Source of the DNA: Phyllobacteriaceae bacterium
Lineage (GTDB): Bacteria; Pseudomonadota; Alphaproteobacteria; Rhizobiales; Rhizobiaceae
DNA length: 64,000 bases
Assembly (NCBI GenBank): GCA_024742765.1
Contig: JANSXT010000016.1
Coordinates: 60,643-124,642, forward strand
Direction of reading: 5' to 3'
Positions 26,045 to 41,605 of this stretch are shown here, piece by piece. A program made the translations under genes and the position numbers. The first letter of the stretch is position 1, and every line of letters begins with the position of its first letter. Under the pieces are notes generated by a model. It made no database searches and was not told the origin of the DNA. It saw nothing but the letters and a program-made list of their open reading frames with translations.

Positions 26045-27394
26045 ATGCGACCTGAGTTTTTGTCACAAGGAGAAGATGCCCGTCTCTTTCCAGTGCTTTC
26101 GACCACATCCAAAGAGGGACGAACGACTTCGATCGTATTGGCGTGCGTCGCATTTGTAGACGAGTTCGCCCGGGCACTTCTCCAAACTGTCGGACAGAGA
26201 ACCGGAAAGCGCTCAAAGATCGACTGTTACACGGAGATTGTCTTCAAAGGACAAAAAGACGGCAGGATCGATCGGCCTGATGGATTGATCGTCGTTTCCA
26301 ACGGTTCCCGAATGTGGAAGGCGTTGATCGAAGCAAAAGTGGGCAACACCGCCATCAATTCTGATCAAATTGAAAAATATCGATCGGTGGCTCGCGAATT
26401 TGGCGTTGACTGCGTCATAACGATCTCGAACCAGTTCGCCTCTCGACCGGATCATCATCCGGTCGAAGCCGTTCGAAAACAGAGGTCAAAGATACCCGTT
26501 TTTCATTGGTCGTGGATGAAGATCCTGACCGAGTGTGATCTGCTGATCAACAATGACGCTGTCGAAGACGCCGAGCAACTGCTCTTGATGAAAGAACTCC
26601 GACGCTTTCTCACGCACGAAAGCGCTGGCGTAAAAGGTTTCGAGCGAATGCCGGCCGAGTGGACGGCAATCAACAGGCTTGTATCAAATGGCGGCAAGAT
26701 ACCGGCACGCTCAACAGAAGCGGAAGCTGTCATTGACGCGTGGCACCAAGAGACCAAAGACCTGTCGCTTGTTCTCAGCCGACAAACGGAAACGACAGTA
26801 AGAGAAAGGCTTTCACGCAAACACCGGAGCAATCCGGCGGAAAGGCGGAAGGATGATCTGTTTCTGCTACGCGAAGACTGCCGGATGAGAGCCGAACTGG
26901 ACATCGAAAATGCCGCCGCGCCGATCCGCCTAACCGCCGATCTTGCTCGTCGCACGATCGATGTCGGCATGACTCTGCGCGCCCCCGAAGACCGAAAGTC
27001 CGCGAAGGCACGACTCAATTGGCTCTTGCGGCAAATTCCGGGAGAGCCCAACGATGAACTTCACATAAGGCTCAACTGGCCGGGCAGCAGCGAGGCGACC
27101 CAGTTTCCGTACGTTGATCTCATCTCAGACCCATCGATCATCGAGGTCGGAAAACATGGGCTGACGGTCCACAGCTTTGATGTCTTTTTGTCGAAGCGGC
27201 TTGGCGGCCGATTTATTCAGCAATCCAATTTCATCAACGAGATTGAAGCGTTGGTCCCGGATTTTTATCGGCAGGTCGGGCAAAATCTCTCCGCCTGGCA
27301 GATGAAGCCTCCCAAGATTCGCGAGGAGAAGAAGGAAGCCGAAGATGTGTCCGTCGAAGCCATTGCCGAGACGGTGCAAGCCTCCACCGATTGA
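26045..27394 (+). CDS. PD-(D/E)XK nuclease-like protein of unknown function
   Basis: ATG 26045 follows GGGGGAAACGAA, giving 449 residues. A nuclease-like core is visible: Glu 64 (YTEIVF), Asp 79 (DRPDGLIVV) and Glu 96-Ala-Lys 98 (ALIEAKVG), the spacing of a PD-(D/E)XK site. It is followed by CVITISNQFASRPDHHPVEA. The rest is a mixed domain I do not recognise. By eye the gene is clearly more AT-rich than its neighbours and stands alone between two minus-strand genes, which suggests horizontal gain. A role in defence is possible but not shown. Confidence 0.75.
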   Translation: MRPEFLSQGEDARLFPVLSTTSKEGRTTSIVLACVAFVDEFARALLQTVGQRTGKRSKIDCYTEIVFKGQKDGRIDRPDGLIVVSNGSRMWKALIEAKVGNTAINSDQIEKYRSVAREFGVDCVITISNQFASRPDHHPVEAVRKQRSKIPVFHWSWMKILTECDLLINNDAVEDAEQLLLMKELRRFLTHESAGVKGFERMPAEWTAINRLVSNGGKIPARSTEAEAVIDAWHQETKDLSLVLSRQTETTVRERLSRKHRSNPAERRKDDLFLLREDCRMRAELDIENAAAPIRLTADLARRTIDVGMTLRAPEDRKSAKARLNWLLRQIPGEPNDELHIRLNWPGSSEATQFPYVDLISDPSIIEVGKHGLTVHSFDVFLSKRLGGRFIQQSNFINEIEALVPDFYRQVGQNLSAWQMKPPKIREEKKEAEDVSVEAIAETVQASTD

Positions 27395-27399
27395 GGGCT

Positions 27400-29034
<1,635 letters not shown>

Positions 29035-29129
29035 TCACGCTTAGACAGGCGGACGCGATTCCGCAAAGAAAAAATATGGTTGCGAACAGAAAGCATGGCC
29101 GGCGCCGGGGCCGGCCTTTGATCGCCCGA

Positions 29130-29555
29130 TCAGTTGTTGGGAACGCCGCCCGATGTGCCGCCATCGGTGGGCACGCCGCCGGCGGGCACTTCGCTGTCCG
29201 AAGGCACGTCCGAACCGCCGCTTTCGCCGCCCAGAAGATCGAGCACACCACCCTCGCCCGGCACCGGCTCGCCGGTTTCCGCATCAATCGTCTCACCGAT
29301 CGCCGGAATGCGGTCGAGAACGTCGGTCGGATCGGTGCCATAGCGGCCAAGAAGGCCCAGGCTCACCGAAGTCACGAAGAAGGCCGCGCCCAAAATGACG
29401 GTCAGCCGCGTCAGCGGATTGGCCTGGCCGCGCGCGCTCATCGCATTGCCGCCGCCGCCAATGCCCAGCCCGCCGCCTTCGGACCGCTGCAACAGCACGA
29501 CGCCGACAAGCGCGATCACGATCATGAGGTGGATGACGATCAGGATGGTCTGCAT
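29130..29555 (-). CDS. secG: Preprotein translocase subunit SecG
   Basis: A 141-residue protein with two membrane helices (TILIVIHLMIVIALVGVVLL and LTRLTVILGAAFFVTSVSLG) flanking the family loop RSEGGGLGIGGGG. The C-terminal half is an acidic, Gly/Pro-rich tail typical of alphaproteobacterial SecG. It assists SecYE during protein export. It lies between tpiA and pyrG on the same strand. Confidence 0.94.
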   Translation of the reverse strand: MQTILIVIHLMIVIALVGVVLLQRSEGGGLGIGGGGNAMSARGQANPLTRLTVILGAAFFVTSVSLGLLGRYGTDPTDVLDRIPAIGETIDAETGEPVPGEGGVLDLLGGESGGSDVPSDSEVPAGGVPTDGGTSGGVPNN

Positions 29556-29670
29556 GGATCAAGGATTTCCGTCTTCGGCGCGGATGCGATGCCGGGGCCG
29601 ATGGATGAATTGGCGCGTCTGTACATGGATTGCCACGCCCTGCCAAGGCCGGGCCTGAAGCCATCCCAAG

Positions 29671-30438
29671 TCAGCGCGCGGGCATTGCCGCGCAGATGGC
29701 AAGGAAGTCGCCCGATTTCAAGCTTGCGCCGCCAATCAGCGCGCCGTCCACCGAGGAAATCGCGAAAATCTCCTCGGCATTGGCCGGCTTGACCGACCCG
29801 CCATAAAGAAGCCGGATGCGGGTCCCGGCCGCACCGAACCGTTCGCGCAACTGCTCGCGCATGTGATCATGCATCGCTTCGATGTCATGCAGCGACGGCG
29901 TCAGCCCGGTGCCGATCGCCCAGACCGGCTCATAGGCGACGACGGTGTTTTCCGGTGCCGCATCCTTGGGCAGCGAGCCGGCAAGCTGCGTGTCGACCAC
30001 GTCCATCGCCACGCCGTCCTCCCGCTCCTGCCGCGTTTCGCCGACGCAGACAATGGCCGTCAAACCCTGGGCATGGGCGGCGAGCGCCTTGCCCATCACC
30101 TCGATATCGGTCTCGCCATGATCGGCACGCCGCTCCGAATGGCCGACAATGACGCTTGCCGCGCCCGCATCGACCAGCATGGCGGCCGAAATGTCGCCCG
30201 TATGGGCGCCGTTTTCGGCACCATGGCAATCCTGGCCGCCAATGGCGAGCGGCGAGCCGGCGACCGTGCGCACGGCGCGGTCGACCAGCGTCGCCGGCAC
30301 GCAGATCAGCGCGTCATAGGGCGAATTCGACCGCGTGCCCTCGGCACCGTCGGCGATCCGCTTGAGTTCGGGCAGTTCCGCACTGGTGCCGTTCATCTTC
30401 CAATTGCCGGCGATCAGCGGGCGGACGGTTTCGGCCAT
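29671..30438 (-). CDS. tpiA: Triose-phosphate isomerase
   Basis: The start ATG 30438 follows AGGAGAG, giving 255 residues. Catalytic elements are Lys in NWKMNG, His in IVGHSERR and Glu in AYEPVWAIGTG, plus the phosphate loop LLYGGSVKP. It interconverts dihydroxyacetone phosphate and glyceraldehyde-3-phosphate. It is divergent from the ppiD-like gene across 151 bp. Confidence 0.97.
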   Translation of the reverse strand: MAETVRPLIAGNWKMNGTSAELPELKRIADGAEGTRSNSPYDALICVPATLVDRAVRTVAGSPLAIGGQDCHGAENGAHTGDISAAMLVDAGAASVIVGHSERRADHGETDIEVMGKALAAHAQGLTAIVCVGETRQEREDGVAMDVVDTQLAGSLPKDAAPENTVVAYEPVWAIGTGLTPSLHDIEAMHDHMREQLRERFGAAGTRIRLLYGGSVKPANAEEIFAISSVDGALIGGASLKSGDFLAICAAMPAR

Positions 30439-30589
30439 GGTCGGTCTCTCCTGATTGCTTGCGCGCCTGCTAGCGTGTTTGCGGCGGCAAAAAAAGCCCC
30501 GAACGCGCCATCGTTGCGCCATCGACCGGCGCTTGCATCGGCGCCATTCGGTTCCTAAGAAGGCGCACGAAACAAAACCGGTTGATGGA

Positions 30590-32485
30590 ATGCTCGGCTC
30601 CCTGCGCGATGCGGCCAAGACATGGGTCGCCAAACTGCTTTTGCTGCTCTTGATCCTGTCGTTCGCGGTCTGGGGCATTTCCGACCAGATCCTGGGCGGC
30701 GGTGGCGGCAATGTCGTCCTTGAAGCGGGTGAAACTTCGGTCACCGCGCAACAATACCGGCTGGCCTATGACCGCCAGCTTGCCATCCAGTCGCAACAGT
30801 TCGGCACCCGGCTGACCCGCGAACAGGCACGCCTTCTGGGCATCGACAATGCGGTGCGCGCGCGCATGGTCGGCTCGGCCGTGCTCGATGAACAGGCGCG
30901 TGTCATGGGCCTGGGCCTGTCCGAGGACCGACTGGCCGGGCTGATCGCCGAGGACCAGGCGTTTCAGGGGCTCGACGGGCGCTTCGACCGCAGCCAGTTT
31001 CGCCTGATTCTCAACGAGATCGGCATGAGCGAAGCGGACTATATCGTCGACCGCGAACAGGCCGCCATCCGCCAGCAGGTCATCGAGGCGGTCGCCGATG
31101 GCATCACCATGCCCGACACGTTCCTTGAGGCGGTGCATCGCTATCAGGGCCAGACCCGCGATGTCAGCTTTGTCGAGATCGACGCAGCGGCATTGACCCC
31201 GCCCGGTACGCCCGATCAGGCAACGCTCGAAGCGTTTTTCGAGGAAAACCGCGAAACCTACCGCGCGCCCGAATACCGGACGATCCAATATGTGCTGCTG
31301 ACACCGGAGGTCATCGCCGATCCGTCCGCCATCGATATCGAGACCGTGCGTGCCGAATATGAGGACAATCGCGCCCGCTACGCCCAGCCCGAAACCCGCA
31401 CGATCCAGCAACTTGTCTTTTCCGACGAGGACAGTGCCCAGGCCGCGCGCGAGCGCATCCTTGCCGGCCAGAGCTTTGAAGACGCAGTGGCGGAGACCGG
31501 CCGGACGATGGGAGATGCGACGCTCGGCACGCTGGAACGCGGCGACGTCCCCGATGCCGCGGTGGCCGAAGCGGCGTTCGGCCTTGCCGGCGAAGGCGAC
31601 GTTTCGGACGTCGTCGACGGTGCGTTCGGGCCGGTGCTGGTGCGCGTGACGGAGATCCAGCCCGAGCGCGTGCAGCCCTTTGACGAAGTGGCGGGCGCTA
31701 TCCGCGAAGAACTGGCCGCGCTCGAGGCGCGCGATGTGCTTCTCGATATTCATGACGGCTATGAGGATGCCCGCGCCGGCGGTTCTTCGATGGCTGAAGC
31801 GGCCGCCACGCAGCGGATCTCGGTGACGACGCTGCCGGCGATCGACGCGCAGGGCAATGGCGAGGATGGCGAACCGGTGGGCGACATTCCCGAAGCCGGC
31901 GCGCTGCTGCAGGCTTCGTTCGCCGCCGAGATCGGCGAAGAATCGCGGCCGCTCGATGCCGGCCGCGAGGGGTTCCTCTGGTACGAGGTGACCGGTATCG
32001 ACCCCGAGCGCGACCGCACGCTCGACGAGGTGCGCGACCGGGTGGTTGCCGACTGGCAGGCCGCGCAGATCGAAGGGGCGCTCGATGCAGCCGCCGAGGC
32101 GGTGGCGCAGGCCTTGCGCGACGGCGGAGACCCGGCAACGATTGCCGCCGAGAACGGCTATCGCGCCGATCTGAAATTCGGCCTCTTGCGCACTGGCGAG
32201 GATGCCGATTTCGGCGCGCCCGCGCTGGCTGCGGTGTTCAGTGTCGGCCCGCAAGGCGTCGATGTGGCCGAGGGCGCGACGGGCGATCGGCGTCTGGTTT
32301 TCCGCGTCGATCAGATCACCAACCCGCTTGGCGGCGCCGAAAGCCTTGATCCGTCGCTCAGCGCCAATATCGGCGCAAACCTTGCCGACGACCTGCTCAA
32401 CCAGATGGTCAACCGCCTTCAGAGCGAGTTTCCGGTGACGCTTTATCCGACGGCGCTCGAGCGGGCGCTCGACGCCGGCACGTAA
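30590..32485 (+). CDS. ppiD: Membrane-anchored peptidyl-prolyl isomerase / chaperone (PpiD/SurA-N type)
   Basis: A 631-residue protein. It begins with the family segment [20 protein letters not shown], then one membrane anchor. The SurA-like chaperone domain (~40-170) follows, then a parvulin-like domain (~250-370) whose region [20 protein letters not shown] matches the family core. It probably assists folding of exported proteins at the periplasmic face of the inner membrane. Translation from an upstream in-frame codon was rejected because it would precede this conserved start. trpD follows after 11 bases. Confidence 0.9.
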   Translation: MLGSLRDAAKTWVAKLLLLLLILSFAVWGISDQILGGGGGNVVLEAGETSVTAQQYRLAYDRQLAIQSQQFGTRLTREQARLLGIDNAVRARMVGSAVLDEQARVMGLGLSEDRLAGLIAEDQAFQGLDGRFDRSQFRLILNEIGMSEADYIVDREQAAIRQQVIEAVADGITMPDTFLEAVHRYQGQTRDVSFVEIDAAALTPPGTPDQATLEAFFEENRETYRAPEYRTIQYVLLTPEVIADPSAIDIETVRAEYEDNRARYAQPETRTIQQLVFSDEDSAQAARERILAGQSFEDAVAETGRTMGDATLGTLERGDVPDAAVAEAAFGLAGEGDVSDVVDGAFGPVLVRVTEIQPERVQPFDEVAGAIREELAALEARDVLLDIHDGYEDARAGGSSMAEAAATQRISVTTLPAIDAQGNGEDGEPVGDIPEAGALLQASFAAEIGEESRPLDAGREGFLWYEVTGIDPERDRTLDEVRDRVVADWQAAQIEGALDAAAEAVAQALRDGGDPATIAAENGYRADLKFGLLRTGEDADFGAPALAAVFSVGPQGVDVAEGATGDRRLVFRVDQITNPLGGAESLDPSLSANIGANLADDLLNQMVNRLQSEFPVTLYPTALERALDAGT

Positions 32486-32496
32486 GGCGATCCGGG

Positions 32497-33513
<1,017 letters not shown>

Positions 33514-33516
33514 GCC

Positions 33517-34323
33517 ATGGCCGATATTCTGCGCAAGATCGAGGCTTATAAGCGCGAGGAGATCGCCGCGGCCAAGGCCGCCGTGCCCGTCTCCGCACTT
33601 GAAGACCGGATCGCCGATGCCGACCCGGCGCGCGGCTTTGCCGACGCGCTGCGCGCCAAGGCAGCGGCCGGCGATTTCGGGCTGATCGCCGAGATCAAGA
33701 AGGCGAGCCCGTCTAAGGGTCTGATCCGCGCCGATTTCGACCCGCCGGCGCTCGCACAAGCCTATGAAGCGGGCGGCGCAGCCTGTCTTTCGGTTCTGAC
33801 CGATACGCCGTCCTTTCAGGGTGCGCCCGAATTCCTGACCGAGGCGCGCGCCGCGACCGCCCTGCCCGCCCTGCGCAAGGATTTCATGTTCGACACCTAT
33901 CAGGTGCTCGAGGCGCGTGCCTGGGGCGCCGACGCGATCCTGATCATCATGGCGAGCGTCGACGATGCGCTGGCGCGCGACCTCGAACAGGCCGCCTTCG
34001 ATCTGGGCATGGATGCGCTGGTCGAAGTCCACGATACCGGCGAGATGGAGCGGGCGCTGCGGCTTCAGTCGAAGCTGGTCGGCATCAACAATCGCAATCT
34101 GCGCACCTTCGAGGTCGATCTTGCGGTGAGCGAACGATTGGCGCCGATGGTGCCCGCCGACCGGCTTCTGGTCGGCGAAAGCGGCATCTTCGCATCGGAC
34201 GATTGCGCGCGGCTGGCGTGGATCGGCATCACCGCGTTTCTGGTCGGCGAAAGCCTGATGCGGCAGCCGGATGTGACGGCGGCGACGCGGACGCTTCTGG
34301 CGCGGCAGACGGCGGTGGCCTGA
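33517..34323 (+). CDS. trpC: Indole-3-glycerol-phosphate synthase
   Basis: A 268-residue TIM-barrel enzyme. Typical motifs are [12 protein letters not shown] (substrate-binding Lys and Ser), [43 protein letters not shown] and LLVGESGIF. It converts CdRP to indole-3-glycerol phosphate. It begins three bases after trpD and ends one base before moaC. Confidence 0.97.
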   Translation: MADILRKIEAYKREEIAAAKAAVPVSALEDRIADADPARGFADALRAKAAAGDFGLIAEIKKASPSKGLIRADFDPPALAQAYEAGGAACLSVLTDTPSFQGAPEFLTEARAATALPALRKDFMFDTYQVLEARAWGADAILIIMASVDDALARDLEQAAFDLGMDALVEVHDTGEMERALRLQSKLVGINNRNLRTFEVDLAVSERLAPMVPADRLLVGESGIFASDDCARLAWIGITAFLVGESLMRQPDVTAATRTLLARQTAVA

Positions 34324-34324
34324 C

Positions 34325-34822
34325 ATGGGCGACACGCCCCTCACCCATCTTGATGACAGCGGCGCGGCGCACATGGTCGATGTGTCGGCAAAGGCGGACA
34401 GCGTGCGCGAGGCGACCGCGGAAGGCCATGTCGCCATGTCGGCGGCAACGCTGGACGCGATCCTTGCCGGCGATGCGGCCAAAGGCGATGTGATCGGCAC
34501 CGCGCGTCTCGCCGGGATCATGGCCGCCAAGAAGACATCCGACCTGATCCCGCTGTGCCACCCGCTGCCCATCGCCAAAGTGAGCGTCGATATCGACGCC
34601 GCCGAAGGCGGGCTCGATGTGCGCGCCACCGTGCGCGTCACGGGCAAGACGGGCGTCGAGATGGAGGCGCTGACCGCGGTCAGCGTCACCTGCCTGACCA
34701 TCTATGACATGGCCAAGGCGCTCGACAAGGCTATGGAAATCAAGGACATCCGCCTTGTTTCCAAGACCGGCGGCAAGTCGGGCGACTGGCAGCGTCCGGA
34801 CCCACAGGCGGACAAGGGCTGA
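34325..34822 (+). CDS. moaC: Cyclic pyranopterin monophosphate synthase MoaC
   Basis: A 165-residue protein of molybdenum cofactor biosynthesis. Conserved segments are [14 protein letters not shown] (here [16 protein letters not shown]), [32 protein letters not shown] and [14 protein letters not shown]. It acts with MoaA to make cPMP. The stop overlaps the moeA start by one base (TGATG). The cofactor would serve molybdoenzymes such as the formate dehydrogenase suggested at the left edge. Confidence 0.97.
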   Translation: MGDTPLTHLDDSGAAHMVDVSAKADSVREATAEGHVAMSAATLDAILAGDAAKGDVIGTARLAGIMAAKKTSDLIPLCHPLPIAKVSVDIDAAEGGLDVRATVRVTGKTGVEMEALTAVSVTCLTIYDMAKALDKAMEIKDIRLVSKTGGKSGDWQRPDPQADKG

Positions 34823-36039
34823 TGGCAATGATGCCGGTCGCCGACGCGCTCGGACGGCTGCTCGCCGATGCGACCGCGCTCGAAACCGAAGCGATTGCGC
34901 TGCACGAGGCCCGGGGCCGTGTCCTGGCCGCCGACATCGTCGCGCTGCGCACCCAGCCGCCCTTCGCGGCCTCGGCCATGGATGGCTATGCGGTGCGCGC
35001 CGAAGACACGGCCAAGACGCCGGCCACACTGAATGTGATCGGCGCGGTGGCGGCGGGCGACGTCTTTTCAGGCCGCGTGGAACCGGGCCAGACGGTGCGC
35101 ATCTTCACCGGCGCCCCGCTGCCCGAAGGCGCCGATGCGATCCTGATCCAGGAGGATGCCGAGACCCTGGGCCGCGACAATATCCGGGCCATGGAGTCCG
35201 TCACCGCAGGCCGCTATCTGCGCCCTGCCGGGCTCGATTTCGCCGAGGGCGACCGGCTGCTGGAAAGTGGCACCCTGCTAGACGCCGGCCATCTGAGCCT
35301 TGCCGCCGCCGGCAATCACGCACGCCTGCCCGTCATCAGGCGCCCGGCCGTCGGCGTGCTCGCCACCGGCGATGAGCTTGTCGCACCCGGCCACGAAACC
35401 GGGCCCGGCCAGATCGTCGCCTCCAACGGCTATGGCGTCGCGGCGATCGCCCGCGACACTGGCGCCGAGGTGATCGATCTGGGGATCGCACGCGACAATG
35501 CCGCCTCGCTCGAGGCCAAGCTGGATGAAGCCATCGCGGCCAATTGCGATGTCCTGATCACGCTGGGCGGCGCGTCCGTCGGCGATCATGACCTTGTCCG
35601 TCCGGTCTTTACCGGGCGCGGCATGACGCTCGATTTCTACAAGATCGCCATGCGCCCGGGCAAACCGATGATGTTCGGCCGGCTCGGCGCGATGCGCGTT
35701 CTGGGCCTGCCGGGCAATCCCGTCTCCAGCCTCGTCTGCACCCATCTGTTCGTCGTGCCGCTGCTCGAACGGCTGGCCGGTCGACCCGAAAGCCAGCGGC
35801 GGACCAGGGCAAGGCTCGGCGCGCCGGTCGCCAGGACCGGGCCGCGCGAGCATTATATGCGCGCCAGCCTGACGCGTGAGTACAATGGCAGTCTCGTCGC
35901 CACTGCCTTCGACAATCAGGATTCGTCCATCATCCGGCTTTATGCCGCCGCCGACGCGCTGATCGCGCGGGCGCCCGATGCGCCAGCGGCCGAAGTGGGC
36001 GACGAAGTCGAGATCGTCATGCTGCGCGAGCCGCGCTGA
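34822..36039 (+). CDS. moeA: Molybdopterin molybdotransferase MoeA
   Basis: A 405-residue protein that inserts molybdate into adenylated molybdopterin. Motifs are PPFAASAMDGYAVRA near the N-terminus, RIFTGAPLPEGADAI, the MoCF loop TLGGASVGDHDLV and GLPGNPVSS. It starts at ATG 34822 overlapping moaC; a second ATG lies two codons on. In related genomes I recall lexA following moeA. Here a convergent LysE-type gene is next. Confidence 0.96.
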   Translation: MAMMPVADALGRLLADATALETEAIALHEARGRVLAADIVALRTQPPFAASAMDGYAVRAEDTAKTPATLNVIGAVAAGDVFSGRVEPGQTVRIFTGAPLPEGADAILIQEDAETLGRDNIRAMESVTAGRYLRPAGLDFAEGDRLLESGTLLDAGHLSLAAAGNHARLPVIRRPAVGVLATGDELVAPGHETGPGQIVASNGYGVAAIARDTGAEVIDLGIARDNAASLEAKLDEAIAANCDVLITLGGASVGDHDLVRPVFTGRGMTLDFYKIAMRPGKPMMFGRLGAMRVLGLPGNPVSSLVCTHLFVVPLLERLAGRPESQRRTRARLGAPVARTGPREHYMRASLTREYNGSLVATAFDNQDSSIIRLYAAADALIARAPDAPAAEVGDEVEIVMLREPR

Positions 36040-36045
36040 GCTTCG

Positions 36046-36675
36046 TCAGGCGGTGCGCTTGGACAGGGCCAGCCAGATGCCGCCGCCGATCAGGAATGTG
36101 CCCGAGACCTTTTCGAGGATGCGCACATTGCGCCGGCTCAAAAGACCGCCCGTCTTGCCGGCGGCCAGCGCATAGGCGCCGTCAAGCACCGTTGCCACAC
36201 CCATGAAGATCAGCCCGAGCAGAAGCGTCTGCAGCGCGGCATTGCCCTCGGGCACGATGAATTGCGGGATGAAGGCGCCGAAGAAGAACAGTGCCTTGGG
36301 GTTCGACCAGATGACGAAAAAACCCTGCCAGAAATAGCCGCGCAGCGAGCGCTGTCGCACATCATTGGCGTCGGGATCGGCGAGCGATCCGTCCGAGCGC
36401 CACAGCTTGACGCCGAGCCAGATCAGATAGGCGGCGCCCGCAAGCTTCAGCCAGACGAACAGTTCGCCCATCACCGAAACGACCGTTTCAAGGCCCAGCG
36501 CCAGAACGCCGATCATGATCAGGAGGCCGGCCTGCGTGCCCGCCACATTGGCAAGGCCCGAGCGCGCGCCGCTGCGCAGCGAATTGGCGATGATCACGGT
36601 GACAGTGGGCCCCGGCACGATGACGATCAGCGCGCAGGCGAGCGTGTAGGCGACAAGGGTGGGCCAGTCGATCAT
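36046..36675 (-). CDS. LysE/RhtB family amino-acid exporter
   Basis: A 209-residue inner-membrane protein with about six helices. The family start is IVPGPTVTVIIANSLRSGAR, and LVWLKLAGAAYLIWLGVKLW-like helices follow, along with the NPKALFFFGAFIPQF segment. It probably exports an amino acid or derivative; the substrate cannot be read from sequence. Its ATG lies six bases after the gyrA stop, with GGAG inside the gyrA end, so it may be co-transcribed with gyrA. Confidence 0.9.
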   Translation of the reverse strand: MIDWPTLVAYTLACALIVIVPGPTVTVIIANSLRSGARSGLANVAGTQAGLLIMIGVLALGLETVVSVMGELFVWLKLAGAAYLIWLGVKLWRSDGSLADPDANDVRQRSLRGYFWQGFFVIWSNPKALFFFGAFIPQFIVPEGNAALQTLLLGLIFMGVATVLDGAYALAAGKTGGLLSRRNVRILEKVSGTFLIGGGIWLALSKRTA

Positions 36676-36681
36676 CGCGGC

Positions 36682-39465
<2,784 letters not shown>

Positions 39466-39686
39466 ACGCTGGTTTCCCGTGTGAGAATCGTTGCCGCTAA
39501 CATAGTGCTTCGGGGGGCAAAAACCAAGCATTCCAAGATATTTGAGCGCTTTTGCACAGGCGGTTGCGCAAGCGCGGGCACACCGATGACAATGCCGGTT
39601 TCGAGCCGCGACGAAGCACCGGCATAGATGGCCGGCGGACCCGGATTTTCATTGCCGGCAGGCACGCCCGGGTGTAGGCGGACGCC

Positions 39687-40313
39687 ATGGATGCGGACCT
39701 GATCATCAATGCGACCGTGACGCTGCTCGTCACCATCGATCCGGTGGGGCTGGCGCCGCTCTTTCTGGCGGTCACGGGCGGCATGGACCGCGCCCAGCGC
39801 CGCGAGGTCGGCACGCGCGCGATCCTGATCGGGTTCGCGATCATGGTGCTGTTCGCCGTCCTCGGCACGGCGATCCTGAGCCTGTTCGGCGTTACGCTGG
39901 CCGCCTTCCGGGTCGCCGGCGGGCTGCTGCTGTTCTGGATCGCCTTTGAGATGATCTTTGAAAAACGCCAGGAACGGCACGAAAACACCGCCGAGCGGGC
40001 CATCTCCGCCGATCAGGTGCGATCGGTCGCGGTCTTTCCGCTGGCCATCCCACTAATCGCCGGGCCCGGCGCGATCTCCGCGCTGGTGCTGCTGTCGGGC
40101 GACTTTGCCGGGCCCGTTGAGCGCGGCGCACTGATCGGCATCGTCGCTGCGATCCTTGCGGTCACATGGGTGATCTTCATCCTCGCCGAACGGGTCGACC
40201 GGCTTCTGGGCGAAACGGGCCGCTCGGTGCTGACGCGGCTTCTGGGCGTCATCTTGTCGGCGCTGGCGGTCCAGTTCGTCGCTGACGGTGTCAGGACGCT
40301 GATGGCCGCCTGA
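39687..40313 (+). CDS. MarC family integral membrane protein
   Basis: A 208-residue protein with about six helices and the family patterns TLLVTIDPVGLAPLFLAVTG, FRVAGGLLLFWIAFEMIF and AIPLIAGPGAISALVLL. MarC/NAAT proteins are inner-membrane proteins of uncertain function, earlier linked to multiple antibiotic resistance but without firm proof. It lies on its own between divergent gyrA and convergent genes. Confidence 0.92.
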   Translation: MDADLIINATVTLLVTIDPVGLAPLFLAVTGGMDRAQRREVGTRAILIGFAIMVLFAVLGTAILSLFGVTLAAFRVAGGLLLFWIAFEMIFEKRQERHENTAERAISADQVRSVAVFPLAIPLIAGPGAISALVLLSGDFAGPVERGALIGIVAAILAVTWVIFILAERVDRLLGETGRSVLTRLLGVILSALAVQFVADGVRTLMAA

Positions 40314-40336
40314 CGGCCGATCCGGATATCACGGCG

Positions 40337-40771
40337 TCAACGCAAGGCGTCGAGATCGACAATCATTTCCGTGCCACCATATTCGTGCACGCTGTCGCGG
40401 GCCCGCACCGTCACCGACCCGATGGTTTCATCGATCACAACGCCCGAAAGCGACCGGGTGAAGGGCTGCTCGTCGACATGGGGATGGGCCAAAACGCGGC
40501 TGCCCAGCACCGCACCGTCCGGGCCGACCACTTCCCACAGATCGGCATAGTGGTCCCAGCCCTCATCGGCATGGGCGACGGTGACATCGAACCGCCATGT
40601 GCCGTTTTCGGCCTGCCGCGCCTCGACCTCAACCACATCCGCTTCACCCGCCAGCGCCACCGCCGACATGGCCAGCATCAGCGCCAGCACGCTGACTGCA
40701 AAAAGCGGCCTGAGCGCGAACTCGCGCGCCACCGGCACGGCGCCAAAGCCCGACACCGTGTCGCAGCGCAT
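40337..40771 (-). CDS. Exported hypothetical protein
   Basis: The start is uncertain: ATG 40771 gives 144 residues, and GTG 40738 or 40732 would give a neater signal peptide (FALRPLFAVSVLALMLAMSA, cleavage after ALA). The mature part starts GEADVVEVEARQAENGTWRF and has the conserved run HADEGWDHYADLWEVVGPDG and HPHVDEQPFTRSL. It is a small periplasmic all-beta protein common next to ssb in this order. Function is unknown. It follows ssb on the minus strand and is probably co-transcribed. Confidence 0.8.
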   Translation of the reverse strand: MRCDTVSGFGAVPVAREFALRPLFAVSVLALMLAMSAVALAGEADVVEVEARQAENGTWRFDVTVAHADEGWDHYADLWEVVGPDGAVLGSRVLAHPHVDEQPFTRSLSGVVIDETIGSVTVRARDSVHEYGGTEMIVDLDALR

Positions 40772-40784
40772 CGTGTCGCCAACC

Positions 40785-41297
40785 CTAGAACGGAATCTCG
40801 TCATCGAGATCGCGAACAAAATCATTGCCGCCCTGCTGGCCGCCCTGGCCGCCGCCGCGATCCATGCCGCCGGCGCTCTGTCCAACACGGTCATTGCCAT
40901 AGCCGCCGCCCTGCCCGCGCCCGCCATAGCCCGCCTCGGCATCGGCGCGGCTGTCGAGCATCTGCAACTCGCCGCGGAAACGCTGGAGAACAATCTCGGT
41001 CGTGTATTTGTCCTGGCCGTTCTGATCGGTCCATTTGCGGGTCTGCAACTGGCCCTCGATATAGACCTTGGCGCCCTTCTTCAGATAGTTTTCGGCCACC
41101 TTGGCAAGGTTCTCGTTGAAGATCACGACGCGATGCCATTCGGTGCGGTCGCGCCGCTCGCCCGACTGCTTGTCGCGCCATGTCTCCGACGTCGCCACCG
41201 ACAGGTTGACCACCGGATCCCCGGAATTGAGCCGCCTGACCTCCGGGTCCGCCCCCAGATTGCCGACCAGAATGACCTTGTTGACGCTGCCTGCCAT
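40785..41297 (-). CDS. ssb: Single-stranded DNA-binding protein
   Basis: A 170-residue protein. The OB-fold N-terminal half starts [20 protein letters not shown] and includes [21 protein letters not shown] Gly/Gln-rich linker follows, then the acidic interaction tail DDEIPF. The ribosome-binding site is GGAG. It is divergent from uvrA; the intergenic region carries an SOS box. Confidence 0.97.
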   Translation of the reverse strand: MAGSVNKVILVGNLGADPEVRRLNSGDPVVNLSVATSETWRDKQSGERRDRTEWHRVVIFNENLAKVAENYLKKGAKVYIEGQLQTRKWTDQNGQDKYTTEIVLQRFRGELQMLDSRADAEAGYGGRGQGGGYGNDRVGQSAGGMDRGGGQGGQQGGNDFVRDLDDEIPF

Positions 41298-41605
41298 GAT
41301 GTTCGCACTCCAATGCCTGTTCGGCGCACCCTAGGCCCTCGTGCACGGCCGATGAAGGCGGTCGCCCGCTGTCCACAGGGACTTTTCAACCCGTACTCGG
41401 CCCGGCGCGCCGCACTTGCAATATGTTCTTATTTTGTTCTATACAGGCGGCAGCATGATGTCAACCGCCCGGACCATCCACAGATGCAGCCTTTCCTGTC
41501 AGCATATCGTCACGGGCGGGTCGACATGGCGCCGCCGAAGCCTACATTAGGTCTCGTTTTTCCGTGGCCCGGTTGGACCGGCCGATCACACCCGAACAGA
41601 CTTTC
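41298..41605. other. ssb-uvrA intergenic region
   Basis: A 308-bp stretch without a gene. It holds the uvrA promoter with an SOS box (41416-41445) and the ssb leader with GGAG. I see no open frame, repeat or hairpin of note in the rest, and no clear sigma-70 promoter for ssb. Confidence 0.7.
41416..41445 (+). promoter_or_regulatory. uvrA promoter with embedded LexA (SOS) box
   Basis: GTTC (41425-41428) and GTTC (41436-41439) are separated by seven bases, the alphaproteobacterial LexA box GTTC-N7-GTTC. It lies in the spacer of a sigma-70-like promoter, TTGCAA (41416-41421) N18 TATACA (41440-41445). LexA binding there should block RNA polymerase. Confidence 0.85.

Noticed and set aside
39466..39531. 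ATG start for gyrA at 39531
   Set aside because: It adds 22 residues unlike relatives and lacks a ribosome-binding site at proper distance. TTG 39465 fits the family start, although I cannot exclude the ATG.
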